From positions 1 through 54,900 of the forward strand of contig JARLHV010000178.1 in assembly GCA_031292055.1 (NCBI GenBank): a stretch of DNA of 54,900 nucleotides, given 5' to 3'. This stretch comes from Desulfosporosinus sp. Its GTDB lineage: Bacteria > Bacillota > Desulfitobacteriia > Desulfitobacteriales > Desulfitobacteriaceae. The notes beneath the pieces are model-generated. The model did no database searches and was not told the origin of the DNA. It saw only the letters and a list, made by a program, of their open reading frames with translations. The translations under genes were made by a program, and so were the position numbers. Shown here in pieces: positions 1-8,652 of the stretch; the stretch's first letter is position 1; every line of letters begins with the position of its first letter.

Positions 1-24
1 CAAGTCATGATGCCTTGGATAGTT

Positions 25-86
25 TGCGTCAGACAAGGAGGCATGTGCCCCTCATAGCGGGGCTATTAGGGGCATATGCCGACGCA
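25..86. repeat. GC-rich nested inverted repeat at the left edge
   Basis: An outer 6-bp stem (TGCGTC at 25-30 with GACGCA at 81-86) encloses a 13-bp stem (40-52 with 68-80) that has one G-T wobble. It would fold into a very stable hairpin. The same bases are open in frame 3 (positions 3-92, ending in TGA at 90-92), so they could instead be the C-terminal end of a gene cut by the window edge. I do not recognise that peptide, so the hairpin is the safer description. Confidence 0.45.
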
Positions 87-148
87 GTATGACACAAAAT
101 AGACTGGCAGACTGACTAGTTATTTTCTTGAATGTGCCTTATATCTAA

Positions 149-177
149 TAGACCACCTAGAAAGTCTAGGTGGTCTA
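149..177. terminator. Hairpin terminator, probably bidirectional
   Basis: A perfect 13-bp stem (149-161 with 165-177) has a 3-nt loop and is followed on the plus strand by AATTTGTTG. It lies just past the stop of the leftward bshB2-like gene and can also end anything entering from the left. The T-tract is weak on both sides. Confidence 0.6.
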
Positions 178-240
178 ATTTGTTGTGGATTTTGAAGAAA
201 GTTTAATCTTTTAGGATAAAATGAAAAGTAAGGGGTGACC

Positions 241-912
241 TTACGAAAAATGGTAGGTCCAGAAAGATTCTTGTTTGAGCATGTGACTAAAGGAATTTTT
301 AGCGGGCTGATCCTTGAAATGCCCATCAGCGCTACGGGCGAGAAGTAACTGCGATTGTGATCTGTGCGCTCGGATTGCGGCCAGCTTCACTTCAGACATG
401 GCCGAAATGTCATTGACGATATCCGGCGGGCCAAGCACATCCTGACAGTCGCGAGCAAAGGCATGGGCGTGTACTATAGGGCGATCCTGAACGGAAAGAC
501 GAGAAATGGCGCGGATAGTCAGATCACCAAGAGCATTATGATCTGGATGCACTGCATAGCCGGGATAGTGGGTAAGGACTAAGGATGGCCGGACTTCTCG
601 GAGAATCCGCTCAATTCTAGTGATTAATATTTCTGGGTCTTCAAACTCAATCGTTTTATCGCGTAAGCCAAGTTTAATCAGGTGTTGAATGCCGAGAGCC
701 TCACAAGCTTCCGCCAACTCTGCTTCCCGAATATTAGGTAACGACTCTCGGGTGGCAAAGAATGGTTTTCCCATGTTGCGCCCCATTTGGCCCAGAGTAG
801 CGCAGATATAAGTGACCGGAACACCCGATTTAGCGAAACGTGCTATAGTTCCGCCACAGCCAAACGTTTCGTCGTCCGGATGGGGGAAAACTACGAGAAC
901 GTGTTGTTCCAA
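241..912 (-). CDS. bshB2: PIG-L/LmbE deacetylase, bacillithiol biosynthesis BshB2 type
   Basis: Zn-dependent N-acetylglucosamine deacetylase family, 223 aa, the usual length. The metal motif HPDDE is at residues 11-15 and the second metal/catalytic motif HPDH at 122-125. The immediate upstream gene on the same strand encodes a YojF (DUF1806) protein, the pair known as yojF-yojG(bshB2) in Bacillus subtilis. That neighbour is the main reason for calling BshB2 (GlcNAc-malate deacetylase) rather than a generic LmbE protein. The expected role is removal of the acetyl group from GlcNAc-malate before cysteine addition in bacillithiol synthesis. No bshA or bshC is in the window, so the pathway is not proven here. 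Cytoplasmic; an AGGAGG site precedes the ATG. Confidence 0.85.
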   Translation of the reverse strand: MEQHVLVVFPHPDDETFGCGGTIARFAKSGVPVTYICATLGQMGRNMGKPFFATRESLPNIREAELAEACEALGIQHLIKLGLRDKTIEFEDPEILITRIERILREVRPSLVLTHYPGYAVHPDHNALGDLTIRAISRLSVQDRPIVHAHAFARDCQDVLGPPDIVNDISAMSEVKLAAIRAHRSQSQLLLARSADGHFKDQPAKNSFSHMLKQESFWTYHFS

Positions 913-985
913 AAAATATTCCTCCTATGTTAATCCGAATTTTAATGACACTGTATGAACACCAGGCAACCATTCAGGCGGCGTT

Positions 986-1336
986 TTACAGGTCGAATGG
1001 ATAAAAACTGAGTTCCAAAGCAACAGCTAGTCGCCCTTCTTGATCATGACCAGCGAGCAAGAGCTGGCCTTCTTGGTCCATCTCAAAATCGGTCAGTCCT
1101 TCGGCGTAAACCCAGCCGAGTTCCAGTTTGAGTCCGACACGGTAGGGGCCGTCACCCGTAATAACTCCTCGTTTAAAGCTGATGAGACCATTGCGTATAT
1201 ATGCCCCCACAGTCATGCTACTTTCTTGGCTATGAACTGCATAGGCTCCATTAGTCGTCTCTAGGTGGAGGTACACTTCACGGTTGAGAAAACTGTCCAG
1301 CGCGGGTTGTACTATCGACTTATCAATTGGGTTCAA
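986..1336 (-). CDS. yojF: YojF family protein (DUF1806)
   Basis: Small cytoplasmic protein of unknown mechanism that co-occurs with bshB2. The sequence matches my memory of B. subtilis YojF along its length, for example HLETT, MTVGAYIRN, GPYRVGL and GWVYAEGLTDF. I place the start at the TTG ending at 1336 because a GAGGTGG ribosome site sits just upstream of it; this gives 116 aa, the same as YojF. A longer reading from 1354 adds six residues that overlap the ribosome site. The gene lies 73 bp upstream of bshB2 on the same strand and is probably co-transcribed with it. Function is inferred only from this linkage. Confidence 0.8.
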   Translation of the reverse strand: MNPIDKSIVQPALDSFLNREVYLHLETTNGAYAVHSQESSMTVGAYIRNGLISFKRGVITGDGPYRVGLKLELGWVYAEGLTDFEMDQEGQLLLAGHDQEGRLAVALELSFYPFDL

Positions 1337-1650
1337 AACGATCCACCACCTCAACCAATGCTTTTTTTCTCATTATATACTATTTTTTTGTTATTTACAC
1401 GGCGTAGTCGGTGGAGTAAAAATATTGGAGATAAGCAGTAAACACATCGTCGCTCTAATAATTTAGTCAATTCTAACTTTAGCATATCAACGTAAAGAAG
1501 CGTCTGGACCGACGTGGGTAGGAACGAAATTTTCAAAGAGGATAAAGAAATATTCATCCTATCAATGGAAGATTACTCTGAATAGTAGGAATACGCTAAT
1601 GGACGTAGAATAACTAATAGAGGACAAAATTTGAAAGAGGAGGAAAATAA
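1337..1650. other. Divergent intergenic region
   Basis: About 310 bp between leftward yojF and the rightward C_GCAxxG_C_C gene. A 68-codon minus-strand reading frame (1351-1557) overlaps it but has no ribosome site and no family resemblance, so I treat it as non-coding. A clear ribosome site (GAGGAGG) precedes the gene at 1651. I see no convincing -35/-10 pair. Confidence 0.4.
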
Positions 1651-2127
1651 ATGAGCGACAATGCTTTACAAGCTCGTTCGCAAGCGGGCAACAAATTCAA
1701 AGGGGGGTTTAATTGTTCTGAGACAATTCTACATGTTTTCAATGAAATGCTAAATAACCCTCTAAACCCAGAAACCTTAAAAATGGCTTCTGGGTTTGGG
1801 GGAGGGGTAGGGCATGCTGGCAGCATGTGTGGAGCATTAGCAGCCTCAGTCATGGTAATTGGACTCTTTGAGGGTCGCACCGATTCTTCTCAAGCGAGAG
1901 AACCAATCTATAATCTAGCCCATGAATTCCACGACCGTTTCAAAAATCAATTTGGAGGAATTGATTGCCGAACGTTGAATCTTCATGCGTTTGACTCACA
2001 AGAACATTTGAAAGGTTGTCTAAAAATCACAGGGGGAACGGCGAAGTTGCTTATGGAGTTCATCCAAGAAAAAGGCTTGGTGGCTGCTGATTTCTCTTGG
2101 CCAGTTATAGAAAATTGCAGTAAGTAA
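1651..2127 (+). CDS. C_GCAxxG_C_C family protein
   Basis: 158-aa cytoplasmic protein of the C_GCAxxG_C_C family, common in anaerobes and named after conserved cysteines and glycines. Visible hallmarks are FNCSE near residue 22-26, the glycine-rich stretch GFGGGVGHAG, MCGAL, then IDCRTL and a last conserved cysteine in LKGC. The biochemical role is not established; redox or metal binding is usually assumed. Start ATG with GAGGAGG upstream. It stands alone, converging on the GDSL hydrolase gene with 19 bp between stops. Confidence 0.85.
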   Translation: MSDNALQARSQAGNKFKGGFNCSETILHVFNEMLNNPLNPETLKMASGFGGGVGHAGSMCGALAASVMVIGLFEGRTDSSQAREPIYNLAHEFHDRFKNQFGGIDCRTLNLHAFDSQEHLKGCLKITGGTAKLLMEFIQEKGLVAADFSWPVIENCSK

Positions 2128-2146
2128 CGGTGGCTTCTGTTCGAAG

Positions 2147-2959
2147 CTAGGACCCCGTGATGATCGTTCCCACCGCTTGACTGATCCGATTGGAGAGCGC
2201 TTGATATCCTGCAGAATTAGGGTGCAGACCATCCTGAGCGATATATTTACCTAGATTATATTTCAGCAGGTCGTAGGTTGGGATAAAAATTCCCTTCCCA
2301 TCGTCTTCAACAAGCTGTTGGGTATTATAGTTCCAAGTATTTAAGAGACTGGTATCTTCTGGGCTGGTTACCTTTTCATACGGATTATAAAGTCCTAAAA
2401 AAATAATGATGGCATTCGGATTAATAGTTCTTAGGACTTGAAGCGTTTGTTTTAAGTTGCTTTGATAGCTATCCTGTCTAACCGTGAATTGTTCTTCTTT
2501 AGCGAGGTCGTTCAGGGAAAGGATGCTTTTGACATCATTTCCACCGATCGAGACTAAGATGAAGTTTGAATCCGCAATGGTTTTGTCTAGTTTGTGGCTT
2601 TGGAGCTGTTCGAGAAGGCCAATGCTTTCCAGCCCGTCTATGCCTGCGTTATCTATGAGAATCTCTTTGGAAGTGTAGTTTTTGAAATACTCGGGTAGAT
2701 AGCCTGAAAACCCCTTGTTCTTTTCATCTCCAGTGCCTTTGGCTATCGAGTCTCCCAAGATGAGCATTTTAAAAAAGTTAGTAGTTTGAGAAGAAAGTTT
2801 TGAGGAAATTTCTGGAGTTTGAGTCAAGGGCGCTTTAGCGAGTGGCTGAGGATTGACCGCCGTCGTGACGCTGATCGCCTGATAGAAACCCAGCGATAAA
2901 ACAATGAAGCCCACACAGGCAATCGTCAGAATTGAGTACCATATACTCTTTTTTAACAC
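2147..2959 (-). CDS. SGNH/GDSL-type hydrolase, membrane-anchored
   Basis: 270 aa. An N-terminal membrane segment (about residues 8-29) suggests an extracytoplasmic enzyme tethered to the membrane. SGNH blocks are clear: block I LGDS with nucleophile Ser71, block III GGND at 139-142, and block V DGLHP with Asp243 and His246 completing the triad. These enzymes cleave esters (acyl or acetyl groups on lipids, polysaccharides or peptidoglycan); the substrate here is unknown. It is the last gene of a leftward operon, 12 bp after the ABC permease, so it may modify or release what the transporter handles (inference). Confidence 0.85.
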   Translation of the reverse strand: MLKKSIWYSILTIACVGFIVLSLGFYQAISVTTAVNPQPLAKAPLTQTPEISSKLSSQTTNFFKMLILGDSIAKGTGDEKNKGFSGYLPEYFKNYTSKEILIDNAGIDGLESIGLLEQLQSHKLDKTIADSNFILVSIGGNDVKSILSLNDLAKEEQFTVRQDSYQSNLKQTLQVLRTINPNAIIIFLGLYNPYEKVTSPEDTSLLNTWNYNTQQLVEDDGKGIFIPTYDLLKYNLGKYIAQDGLHPNSAGYQALSNRISQAVGTIITGS

Positions 2960-2971
2960 GTTAATTTCTCC

Positions 2972-3985
2972 TTAGACCAGAATATCTTGTTTTGTAAAAT
3001 AAACAAAACTTATAATAATCGCTGCTATAGCCCATCCAAAAAGAACTGTGATTGAGAAAAGCAGAGTCATCCCGTCGATCGGCTGGAAAGATCCCGCCAA
3101 ATAATCCGTGAGGCGTAGATTGACCATGAACATGTAGCGTGTGATCTTCCAATCTGAGAGAAAGTAGCTGAGGAAATTACCCGCTACAAGGGACGACATA
3201 ATGATTCCTATCGAAGCGGCTGTGCTTTTTACGAGGATCGAAATCATCAACGAGATACTGCCTACGACGATGGCTACATATAACGCCAGGGAATAAACCA
3301 TGAGCGAATATTGCCACTGCGGGACGTTATGGACACCAGTGGCATCTAATTTTCCCGCTAGGACTTTGAAACCTGTTGCTACCGGGGCTAGCCATCCTCC
3401 AAAACCAAAGAAGAATCCTGAAATAATCGCGGAGAGCGCAAAAGCAGAGCAGACAACAATAACCTCCAAGATTACCAGGGTTAAATATTTACTCAGCAGA
3501 ATCTTCCACCGGGGAACGTTTCTGACCAGAAGCAGCTTGATTGTTCCGCTTGAGGATTCCCCTGACACCATGTCAGCAGCCAACATAATAATTAAAAGAG
3601 GCAAGAACAAGAAAATTGATTGTTCCATGAAGGTAGTCGTGAATTTCGCTGCAGACTGTGCCAGCGGGTTAATATTATTATCAAGGTTATATTGGAGTTG
3701 TTCCATTCTTACCCGGAGTGACGATTGAGTCTTCTCATCCAGATAAGGGCTGTCAAGCCTATTCTTCATATCGATTAACTGCTGATCAGCCAGCTTGCGC
3801 CAGTCAGCGGTTGCAGTAATTCCCATGCGCTGCGAGAGCTGGGCCTTGGTTCTGGTTAGACTTTGGTTTTGACCATAAGCGAAAACCGAAATCAGCACAA
3901 TAAGAATGGCCAATACAAACATGAGTCGTTTCTTGGAAATCATTTTGATGACTTCATTTTCAATCAGCCTAAACAATTTCATCAC
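2972..3985 (-). CDS. ABC-2 type transporter permease
   Basis: 337-aa integral membrane protein. One N-terminal membrane segment (about 20-38) is followed by a roughly 80-residue hydrophilic extracytoplasmic region, then five hydrophobic segments. SGESSSGTIKLLLVRNVPRW is typical of ABC-2 permeases of the BcrB/NatB type. The gene overlaps the 3' end of the ATPase gene by 17 bp, so the two are translationally coupled and form one exporter. Such systems export peptides, bacitracin-like antibiotics or Na+; the substrate cannot be read from the sequence. Confidence 0.85.
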   Translation of the reverse strand: MMKLFRLIENEVIKMISKKRLMFVLAILIVLISVFAYGQNQSLTRTKAQLSQRMGITATADWRKLADQQLIDMKNRLDSPYLDEKTQSSLRVRMEQLQYNLDNNINPLAQSAAKFTTTFMEQSIFLFLPLLIIMLAADMVSGESSSGTIKLLLVRNVPRWKILLSKYLTLVILEVIVVCSAFALSAIISGFFFGFGGWLAPVATGFKVLAGKLDATGVHNVPQWQYSLMVYSLALYVAIVVGSISLMISILVKSTAASIGIIMSSLVAGNFLSYFLSDWKITRYMFMVNLRLTDYLAGSFQPIDGMTLLFSITVLFGWAIAAIIISFVYFTKQDILV

Positions 3986-4886
3986 CTTCCGTGAGGTCTA
4001 AAAATAAATCTTCTAAAGTGTTTTGCTTGGTAGAGCAATAGGTGAGTGCTATGTCTTCTCTAATAAATAGTTCATTAATTTTAGCAAGCGGATGTTGGCC
4101 TAGACATCCGCTAATGGTATTCTTTTTTAACTGTACAGCTTCGATATTCCAATGTTCCCTGAGGAGCGCTATCGCTTTCTCAGGATTATTTAGTTGCCAT
4201 TCAATCCGATTATCATGGATGATTTCTTGGACATTGGCGGTTTTGATGACACTTCCTTGTTTAATGATGGAGACGACATCACACATTTGTTGAATTTCCA
4301 ACAGTAAATGGCTCGATACGAAGACTGCCATACCATCCTCATAGGCGAGTTTTCTGATCAGATTTCTGAACTCAGTCATTCCAGCCGGGTCGAGGCCATT
4401 GGTAGGTTCATCAAGAATTAAGAGCTTGGGTTGGGACATGATGGCTTGGGCAATTCCTAAGCGTTGACGCATACCCAAAGAATAAGTACTTACTTTATCA
4501 TTGAGTCGATGTTGGAGACCCACCATTTCTACGACGTCTTTAATTCGTTGCTGACTTATCTTCTTATCCATGGCAGCAAATTGTAACAAGTTCTCCATGC
4601 CCGTTAAATATTTGTACATATCGGGGCTCTCGATAATACAGCCGACATTGGACAGAGCTTTCACAAAGTCGTGGGCTACAGAATAGCCACAAATGCTTAC
4701 CGACCCTTCTGTGGGTTTGATTAATCCGACAATCATGCGGATTGTTGTAGTTTTTCCTGCGCCGTTAGGGCCTAGAAAACCAAAAATCTGGGAAGGAAAA
4801 AGAGTTAGGTTTATCCCTTTGACGATTTCCTTGCCTTTAAGAGTCTTTCTTAAGTTGATGAGTTCCAATACGGCAGTTTGCTGCAT
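3969..4886 (-). CDS. ABC transporter ATP-binding protein (BcrA-like)
   Basis: 305 aa. Walker A GPNGAGKT at residues 39-46, signature YSLGMRQRLG, Walker B LLILDEPTNGLDP, followed by SSH with the H-loop. The C-terminal ~80 residues form the extra domain typical of BcrA/CcmA-type drug exporters. It drives the ABC-2 permease encoded immediately downstream with a 17-bp overlap. First gene of the leftward operon ATPase-permease-GDSL hydrolase. No adjacent two-component system is present, unlike many bacitracin-type exporters. Confidence 0.88.
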   Translation of the reverse strand: MQQTAVLELINLRKTLKGKEIVKGINLTLFPSQIFGFLGPNGAGKTTTIRMIVGLIKPTEGSVSICGYSVAHDFVKALSNVGCIIESPDMYKYLTGMENLLQFAAMDKKISQQRIKDVVEMVGLQHRLNDKVSTYSLGMRQRLGIAQAIMSQPKLLILDEPTNGLDPAGMTEFRNLIRKLAYEDGMAVFVSSHLLLEIQQMCDVVSIIKQGSVIKTANVQEIIHDNRIEWQLNNPEKAIALLREHWNIEAVQLKKNTISGCLGQHPLAKINELFIREDIALTYCSTKQNTLEDLFLDLTEGDEIV

Positions 4887-4958
4887 AAATACTCCTCTTT
4901 AGAACCTAAATTCGCTATAAGTTTTAGTCAGCTGTTGCTTGCGCGGATAAATTAGTTA

Positions 4959-5330
4959 TCACTTAACAATATAGTTGGCGATGGCTTGAATCTGATTAGT
5001 GCTCAATTTACCTTTAAAACTAGGCATACGTCCTTTACCACTATTAACAACTTTGATAATTTGTTGAAGGTCCTTTGTAGGTGGAGGGGATTCATGACAA
5101 ATAGCACAATTTTGTGTATAATCAGCTTCGCCAGCAGAAACGGCTAGGGGAGTTTGGGGCGTGGTAGTACCTTGCAGAGTAGATTGTGTGCCTTGTGGTA
5201 ATTGTGGTTGAGTAGTGACTTGAGGTGTTTGGGTAGCGTCTTTTAGAGTTTTATTGCTACATCCAGCAATAAGAGCGACTGAAGATCCTATTAAAGTAAT
5301 TAATAACCAAAATCTAAATTGTTTTTTCAC
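4959..5330 (-). CDS. Small lipoprotein c-type cytochrome
   Basis: 123 aa. Signal peptide with lipobox LIAGC, so the mature lipoprotein would start at Cys24 and sit on the outer face of the membrane. A Thr/Gln/Pro-rich linker (about 28-65) leads to a single class I cytochrome c domain: heme-binding CAICH at 75-79 and a probable distal Met in GRMPSFKGKLS, about residue 103. It is likely a monoheme electron carrier tethered by a flexible arm. Monocistronic; the partner redox enzyme is not in the window. Confidence 0.88.
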   Translation of the reverse strand: MKKQFRFWLLITLIGSSVALIAGCSNKTLKDATQTPQVTTQPQLPQGTQSTLQGTTTPQTPLAVSAGEADYTQNCAICHESPPPTKDLQQIIKVVNSGKGRMPSFKGKLSTNQIQAIANYIVK

Positions 5331-5423
5331 TTTTCTTGCCCCCTAGTACACATTTCCTCTGCCAATAGCCTATCAATAAATGATTTACCATTGGGTCTTG
5401 TTAGCATGGGTGATGAAACAAAA

Positions 5424-5891
5424 CTATTGTTCGGTGGAAGAACTGCGTAAAACCAGTTTCATTATCAGTCTTGCTTCGCCCTCACCGTATTCATCCTGCT
5501 TAAAATCCGTAACCAAAAATCCCAGTTTGCTCTCATAAAGTTTAACTGCCACAAGATTATTAGGGTCCACGGTTAGCTCAACTTCTTCAATCGTTTCCTT
5601 AGCTAAAGCGTCAAAACTCTCTTTAAGGAGTTTAGCTCCTATACCTTGACCACGCAACTCTTTGGAGATTGAAACTCCAACCATATACGCTTTTTGGGGA
5701 CGATCCCAATCTAACATATAGTGGACTAAACCAACGATTTCGTTGTGTAATCTATAGACATAAACACGACCATGCCTTATGAGGGGTTCAAGGTGCCAGA
5801 CGTTTAAGCCTCCCTGTCCAAAGGCTTCTGTTTCTATCTGAACTAAACGCGCAATAATTTCAGGATCCATCGTTCGCACCAATTCAATCAT
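5424..5891 (-). CDS. GNAT family N-acetyltransferase
   Basis: 155 aa, one GNAT domain. The acetyl-CoA binding signature is VSISKELRGQGIGAKLL (about residues 73-89), followed by ELTVDPNNLVAVKLYES, the typical motif B region. The acceptor substrate is unknown. A ribosome site (GGAGG) precedes the ATG. It lies 39 bp downstream of the racemase gene on the same strand and may be co-transcribed with it. Confidence 0.85.
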   Translation of the reverse strand: MIELVRTMDPEIIARLVQIETEAFGQGGLNVWHLEPLIRHGRVYVYRLHNEIVGLVHYMLDWDRPQKAYMVGVSISKELRGQGIGAKLLKESFDALAKETIEEVELTVDPNNLVAVKLYESKLGFLVTDFKQDEYGEGEARLIMKLVLRSSSTEQ

Positions 5892-5930
5892 GGGTTCCTC
5901 CTTGGAATAAAATTCAGAGTTGAATAACGT

Positions 5931-7028
5931 TTAGGCTTGGTCGTTGGCCCAGGTACTGCCCTTGAAAAGTTTCTCTACATACTTTGAATCACTGACTGAG
6001 AGCAAGCCGGAATAGGCTAGAGAGAATGCGATTGTATCTCCAACGTTTATCTCGTGTTCAGAGTCTTCAATATCAACGATCAGATGGTCACTGCTAGCTC
6101 CCATTATTGTTAAACGTTTGTCAACAGGACAGATTCCTTCAATGTTGACATCCTGTTTTCCCATAGCTACTATGCATCGTTTTCGAACTCCAATATCTAT
6201 AAATTCTGGGATGTTACCAAAGGCATCTCGACCGATCGTCCCCATCGGCAGCGACGGCTTGGACTTAACCTCGATAACTTCAGCCCGCAGGAGGAAGGCA
6301 TCTTGGTGAAGCCAACGAATTTTTCGATAATTGGTTGTATCCGTACCTAATAAGATACCCTCGCCAATCCTCAATTGATTAACTCCGGCAGGAACTTCAT
6401 GATTGCCTAATAACAGTAACGTTGACGTTCCACCGCCTGAAATGGTCTCAAGTTTAAAGCCTAATAGCTTTTCGACAGCACTTCCTAACTCAACCAAGAC
6501 CCCAAGATTCAGGGAACTAGGCAGTATTCCACCAAAACACCCCATATTTGTGCCAAGCCCTACGAGTTTGATTTCCTTAAAACTAGTAATCTGCTGGGCA
6601 ATGCCAAGCACATTTTCCTGTAGTACCCCTTCACGAAGGTCACCAACATCCACCATTAAAATTACTTGGTGGATCTTTTTCAATTCCTTAGCTGCTTGAG
6701 CTAAGGCGTTTATGACAGTTATTTCTGAATTTATACTAGTATCTGTATATTGCACAACCTCCCTGACATTGCTTAGACGCGGAATTCTCAGGAGAGTTAT
6801 CGGTTGAGTAAATCCTTTTTCCCTAAGTTCGATAATGTTTTCAATTCTAGAATCGGCTAGGCCGTCTATCCCTCCTTCTACCATAGCAGAGACGATCTGG
6901 GGGATGGCACTAAACCCTTTGGTAACACCAATTACTTCTATCCCATTTTTGTGACATCTTTCGACCACCTGAGAGGTATTATATTTAATTTTGTCTAGGT
7001 CAATTTCAAGAACTGTACTACTAGGCAT
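5931..7028 (-). CDS. Alanine/ornithine racemase family PLP enzyme (YhfX/Orr-like)
   Basis: 365 aa, fold type III PLP enzyme. The lysine in GVTKGF (about residue 37) matches the PLP-binding lysine of alanine racemases (usually VKANAYG), and a typical phosphate-site region lies around SGGGTSTLLLL. The overall sequence resembles ornithine racemase of amino-acid-fermenting clostridia more than Alr, so interconversion of L- and D-ornithine or a similar diamino acid is plausible. No D-ornithine aminomutase genes are nearby, so the substrate stays open. Confidence 0.75.
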   Translation of the reverse strand: MPSSTVLEIDLDKIKYNTSQVVERCHKNGIEVIGVTKGFSAIPQIVSAMVEGGIDGLADSRIENIIELREKGFTQPITLLRIPRLSNVREVVQYTDTSINSEITVINALAQAAKELKKIHQVILMVDVGDLREGVLQENVLGIAQQITSFKEIKLVGLGTNMGCFGGILPSSLNLGVLVELGSAVEKLLGFKLETISGGGTSTLLLLGNHEVPAGVNQLRIGEGILLGTDTTNYRKIRWLHQDAFLLRAEVIEVKSKPSLPMGTIGRDAFGNIPEFIDIGVRKRCIVAMGKQDVNIEGICPVDKRLTIMGASSDHLIVDIEDSEHEINVGDTIAFSLAYSGLLSVSDSKYVEKLFKGSTWANDQA

Positions 7029-7301
7029 TGAGTATAACCTCCCTGTTAAAGATTGAAATAGTCTAGGATTACATTATTATATCGAGTATTATGGGGCTTG
7101 GCAATTAGACCCTGTCTACCTGACCCATTAATAAATCATAGTCTTGCCTGATAAGCTTTTTTTAGTTCTTTGGTATATAATAGCATACAAGCGATGTCCC
7201 ACAATATGACATTCCAAATCTGAGCTTATAGACCGACTTCACTAACATGTTTGATAACGATTGGTGGATTAAATTCCTAAGTTGTGAAAAGAGGATAAAG
7301 G

Positions 7302-8366
7302 ATGACAAAAGAATCCCTATATGGGTTGACATTTGCTCAACTAGCAGCCTGGTTTTTAGAATATGGGTATAAAAAGTCTAAGGCATCCCAAGTTTGGGAT
7401 TGGCTTTATAGGAAGCGGGTAACGCACTTCTCAGAAATGATTGATGTCAATCAAGAGTGTCTGCAATTATTAAGAGATCATTTTGTCATCCAGACATTAA
7501 ACGAACACTATAGGCAAGAATCAGCGGATGGAACGATTAAGTTTTTGTTCAAGCTAAAGGATGACAATCTGATTGAAACGGTATTGATGAGACATAAATT
7601 TGGTTTAGCGGTTTGTGTCACAACTCAAGTAGGCTGTAACATGGGGTGTAGTTTTTGTGCGAGTGGGTTATTAACAAAAACTCGTGATTTATCCAGTGGT
7701 GAAATTGTGGAGCAAATCATGAAAGTTCAGCATTATCTCGATATGGCGCAACAGGAGGAAAGGGTAAGTCGGGTTGTGGTGATGGGAATCGGGGAGCCCT
7801 TTGATAATTTTCAAAACGTAGTAGATGCTTTAGTAATTATTAAAGATCATAAAGGGTTTGCCATTGCTGAAAAACGTATTACTGTATCGACAAGCGGTCT
7901 CGCCGATAAAATCTATGAATTTACAGACAGTAATTTGCGGGTAAACTTAGCGATTTCCTTACATGCCCCAACGAACGAACTACGATCTCGGATAATGAAA
8001 ATAAACCAGGCCTTTTCGATAGAGACGCTTTTGCAAGCTGTTGCTTACTATTTGGGAAAATCTAAGCGTAGAATTACGTTGGAATATATCCTTTTAAAGG
8101 ATCTGAATGATCGTAGGGAACATGCCCTTCAACTTGCTGCTCTGATTGGTGATAAGCGACATCTTACAAATGTTAACTTAATTCCCTATAATCCTGTAGA
8201 TGAACATAATCAATATCAGAGAAGTGAGCAGGAGTCAATGCGGGCGTTTTATGACACGTTGAAAAAGCAAGGTATTAATTGTAGTATTCGTCTTGAACAT
8301 GGGACAGATATTAATGCTGCTTGTGGGCAGTTAAGAAGCAAACAAAACATTAAAGGAGCGGTTTAA
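7302..8366 (+). CDS. rlmN: 23S rRNA (adenine(2503)-C(2))-methyltransferase RlmN
   Basis: 354-aa radical SAM methyltransferase that methylates C2 of A2503 in 23S rRNA (and A37 of some tRNAs in the family). The [4Fe-4S] motif is C112-x3-C116-x2-C119 in GCNMGCSFC. The C-terminal catalytic Cys341 sits in NAACGQLR, and GEPFDNF is the SAM-binding GxGEP-like motif. Length is normal. The next gene starts one base after its stop, so the two share an mRNA. Upstream, TATAAT at 7176-7181 could be a -10 box, without a good -35. Confidence 0.93.
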   Translation: MTKESLYGLTFAQLAAWFLEYGYKKSKASQVWDWLYRKRVTHFSEMIDVNQECLQLLRDHFVIQTLNEHYRQESADGTIKFLFKLKDDNLIETVLMRHKFGLAVCVTTQVGCNMGCSFCASGLLTKTRDLSSGEIVEQIMKVQHYLDMAQQEERVSRVVVMGIGEPFDNFQNVVDALVIIKDHKGFAIAEKRITVSTSGLADKIYEFTDSNLRVNLAISLHAPTNELRSRIMKINQAFSIETLLQAVAYYLGKSKRRITLEYILLKDLNDRREHALQLAALIGDKRHLTNVNLIPYNPVDEHNQYQRSEQESMRAFYDTLKKQGINCSIRLEHGTDINAACGQLRSKQNIKGAV

Positions 8367-8367
8367 T

Positions 8368-8652
8368 ATGGAATGGATAAAAATACAGACTCTCTATGAC
8401 TCGGAGAAAAAAGCGCTAAAAACTGCAAATATTGTGGCTACTACTGAAGCGAGGTTAGCCAATCAGCAATCTGAGTCCCAGTATGAAGTGGAAACTCGGC
8501 TCGAGCAGGTAGGAGAACAATGGCAGATTTTTTGGCGCAAAGTATTTGTGGGGAATAAAACTGGCTGTGGTGGGGGATGTGAATCTTGCAGCGACACTAT
8601 GCCCAGGAAAAATATGGGCAAGATTTTACCTTTTAGAAAACCTTCTGTTTAA
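8368..8652 (+). CDS. Small protein with a C-terminal CGGGCESC motif
   Basis: 94 aa, not assigned to a family. The N-terminal ~65 residues look soluble. The C-terminal part has CGGGCESC, a C-x4-C-x2-C pattern suited to a metal or an iron-sulfur cluster, and then a basic tail. The ATG follows the rlmN stop after one base, with AAGGAG at the end of rlmN serving as ribosome site, so it is clearly co-translated with rlmN. A role linked to rRNA modification or cluster supply is only a guess from this coupling. Confidence 0.7.
   Translation: MEWIKIQTLYDSEKKALKTANIVATTEARLANQQSESQYEVETRLEQVGEQWQIFWRKVFVGNKTGCGGGCESCSDTMPRKNMGKILPFRKPSV

Noticed and set aside
1351..1557. 68-codon minus-strand frame upstream of yojF
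   Set aside because: No ribosome site, AT-biased random-looking protein, and it overlaps the divergent promoter region.
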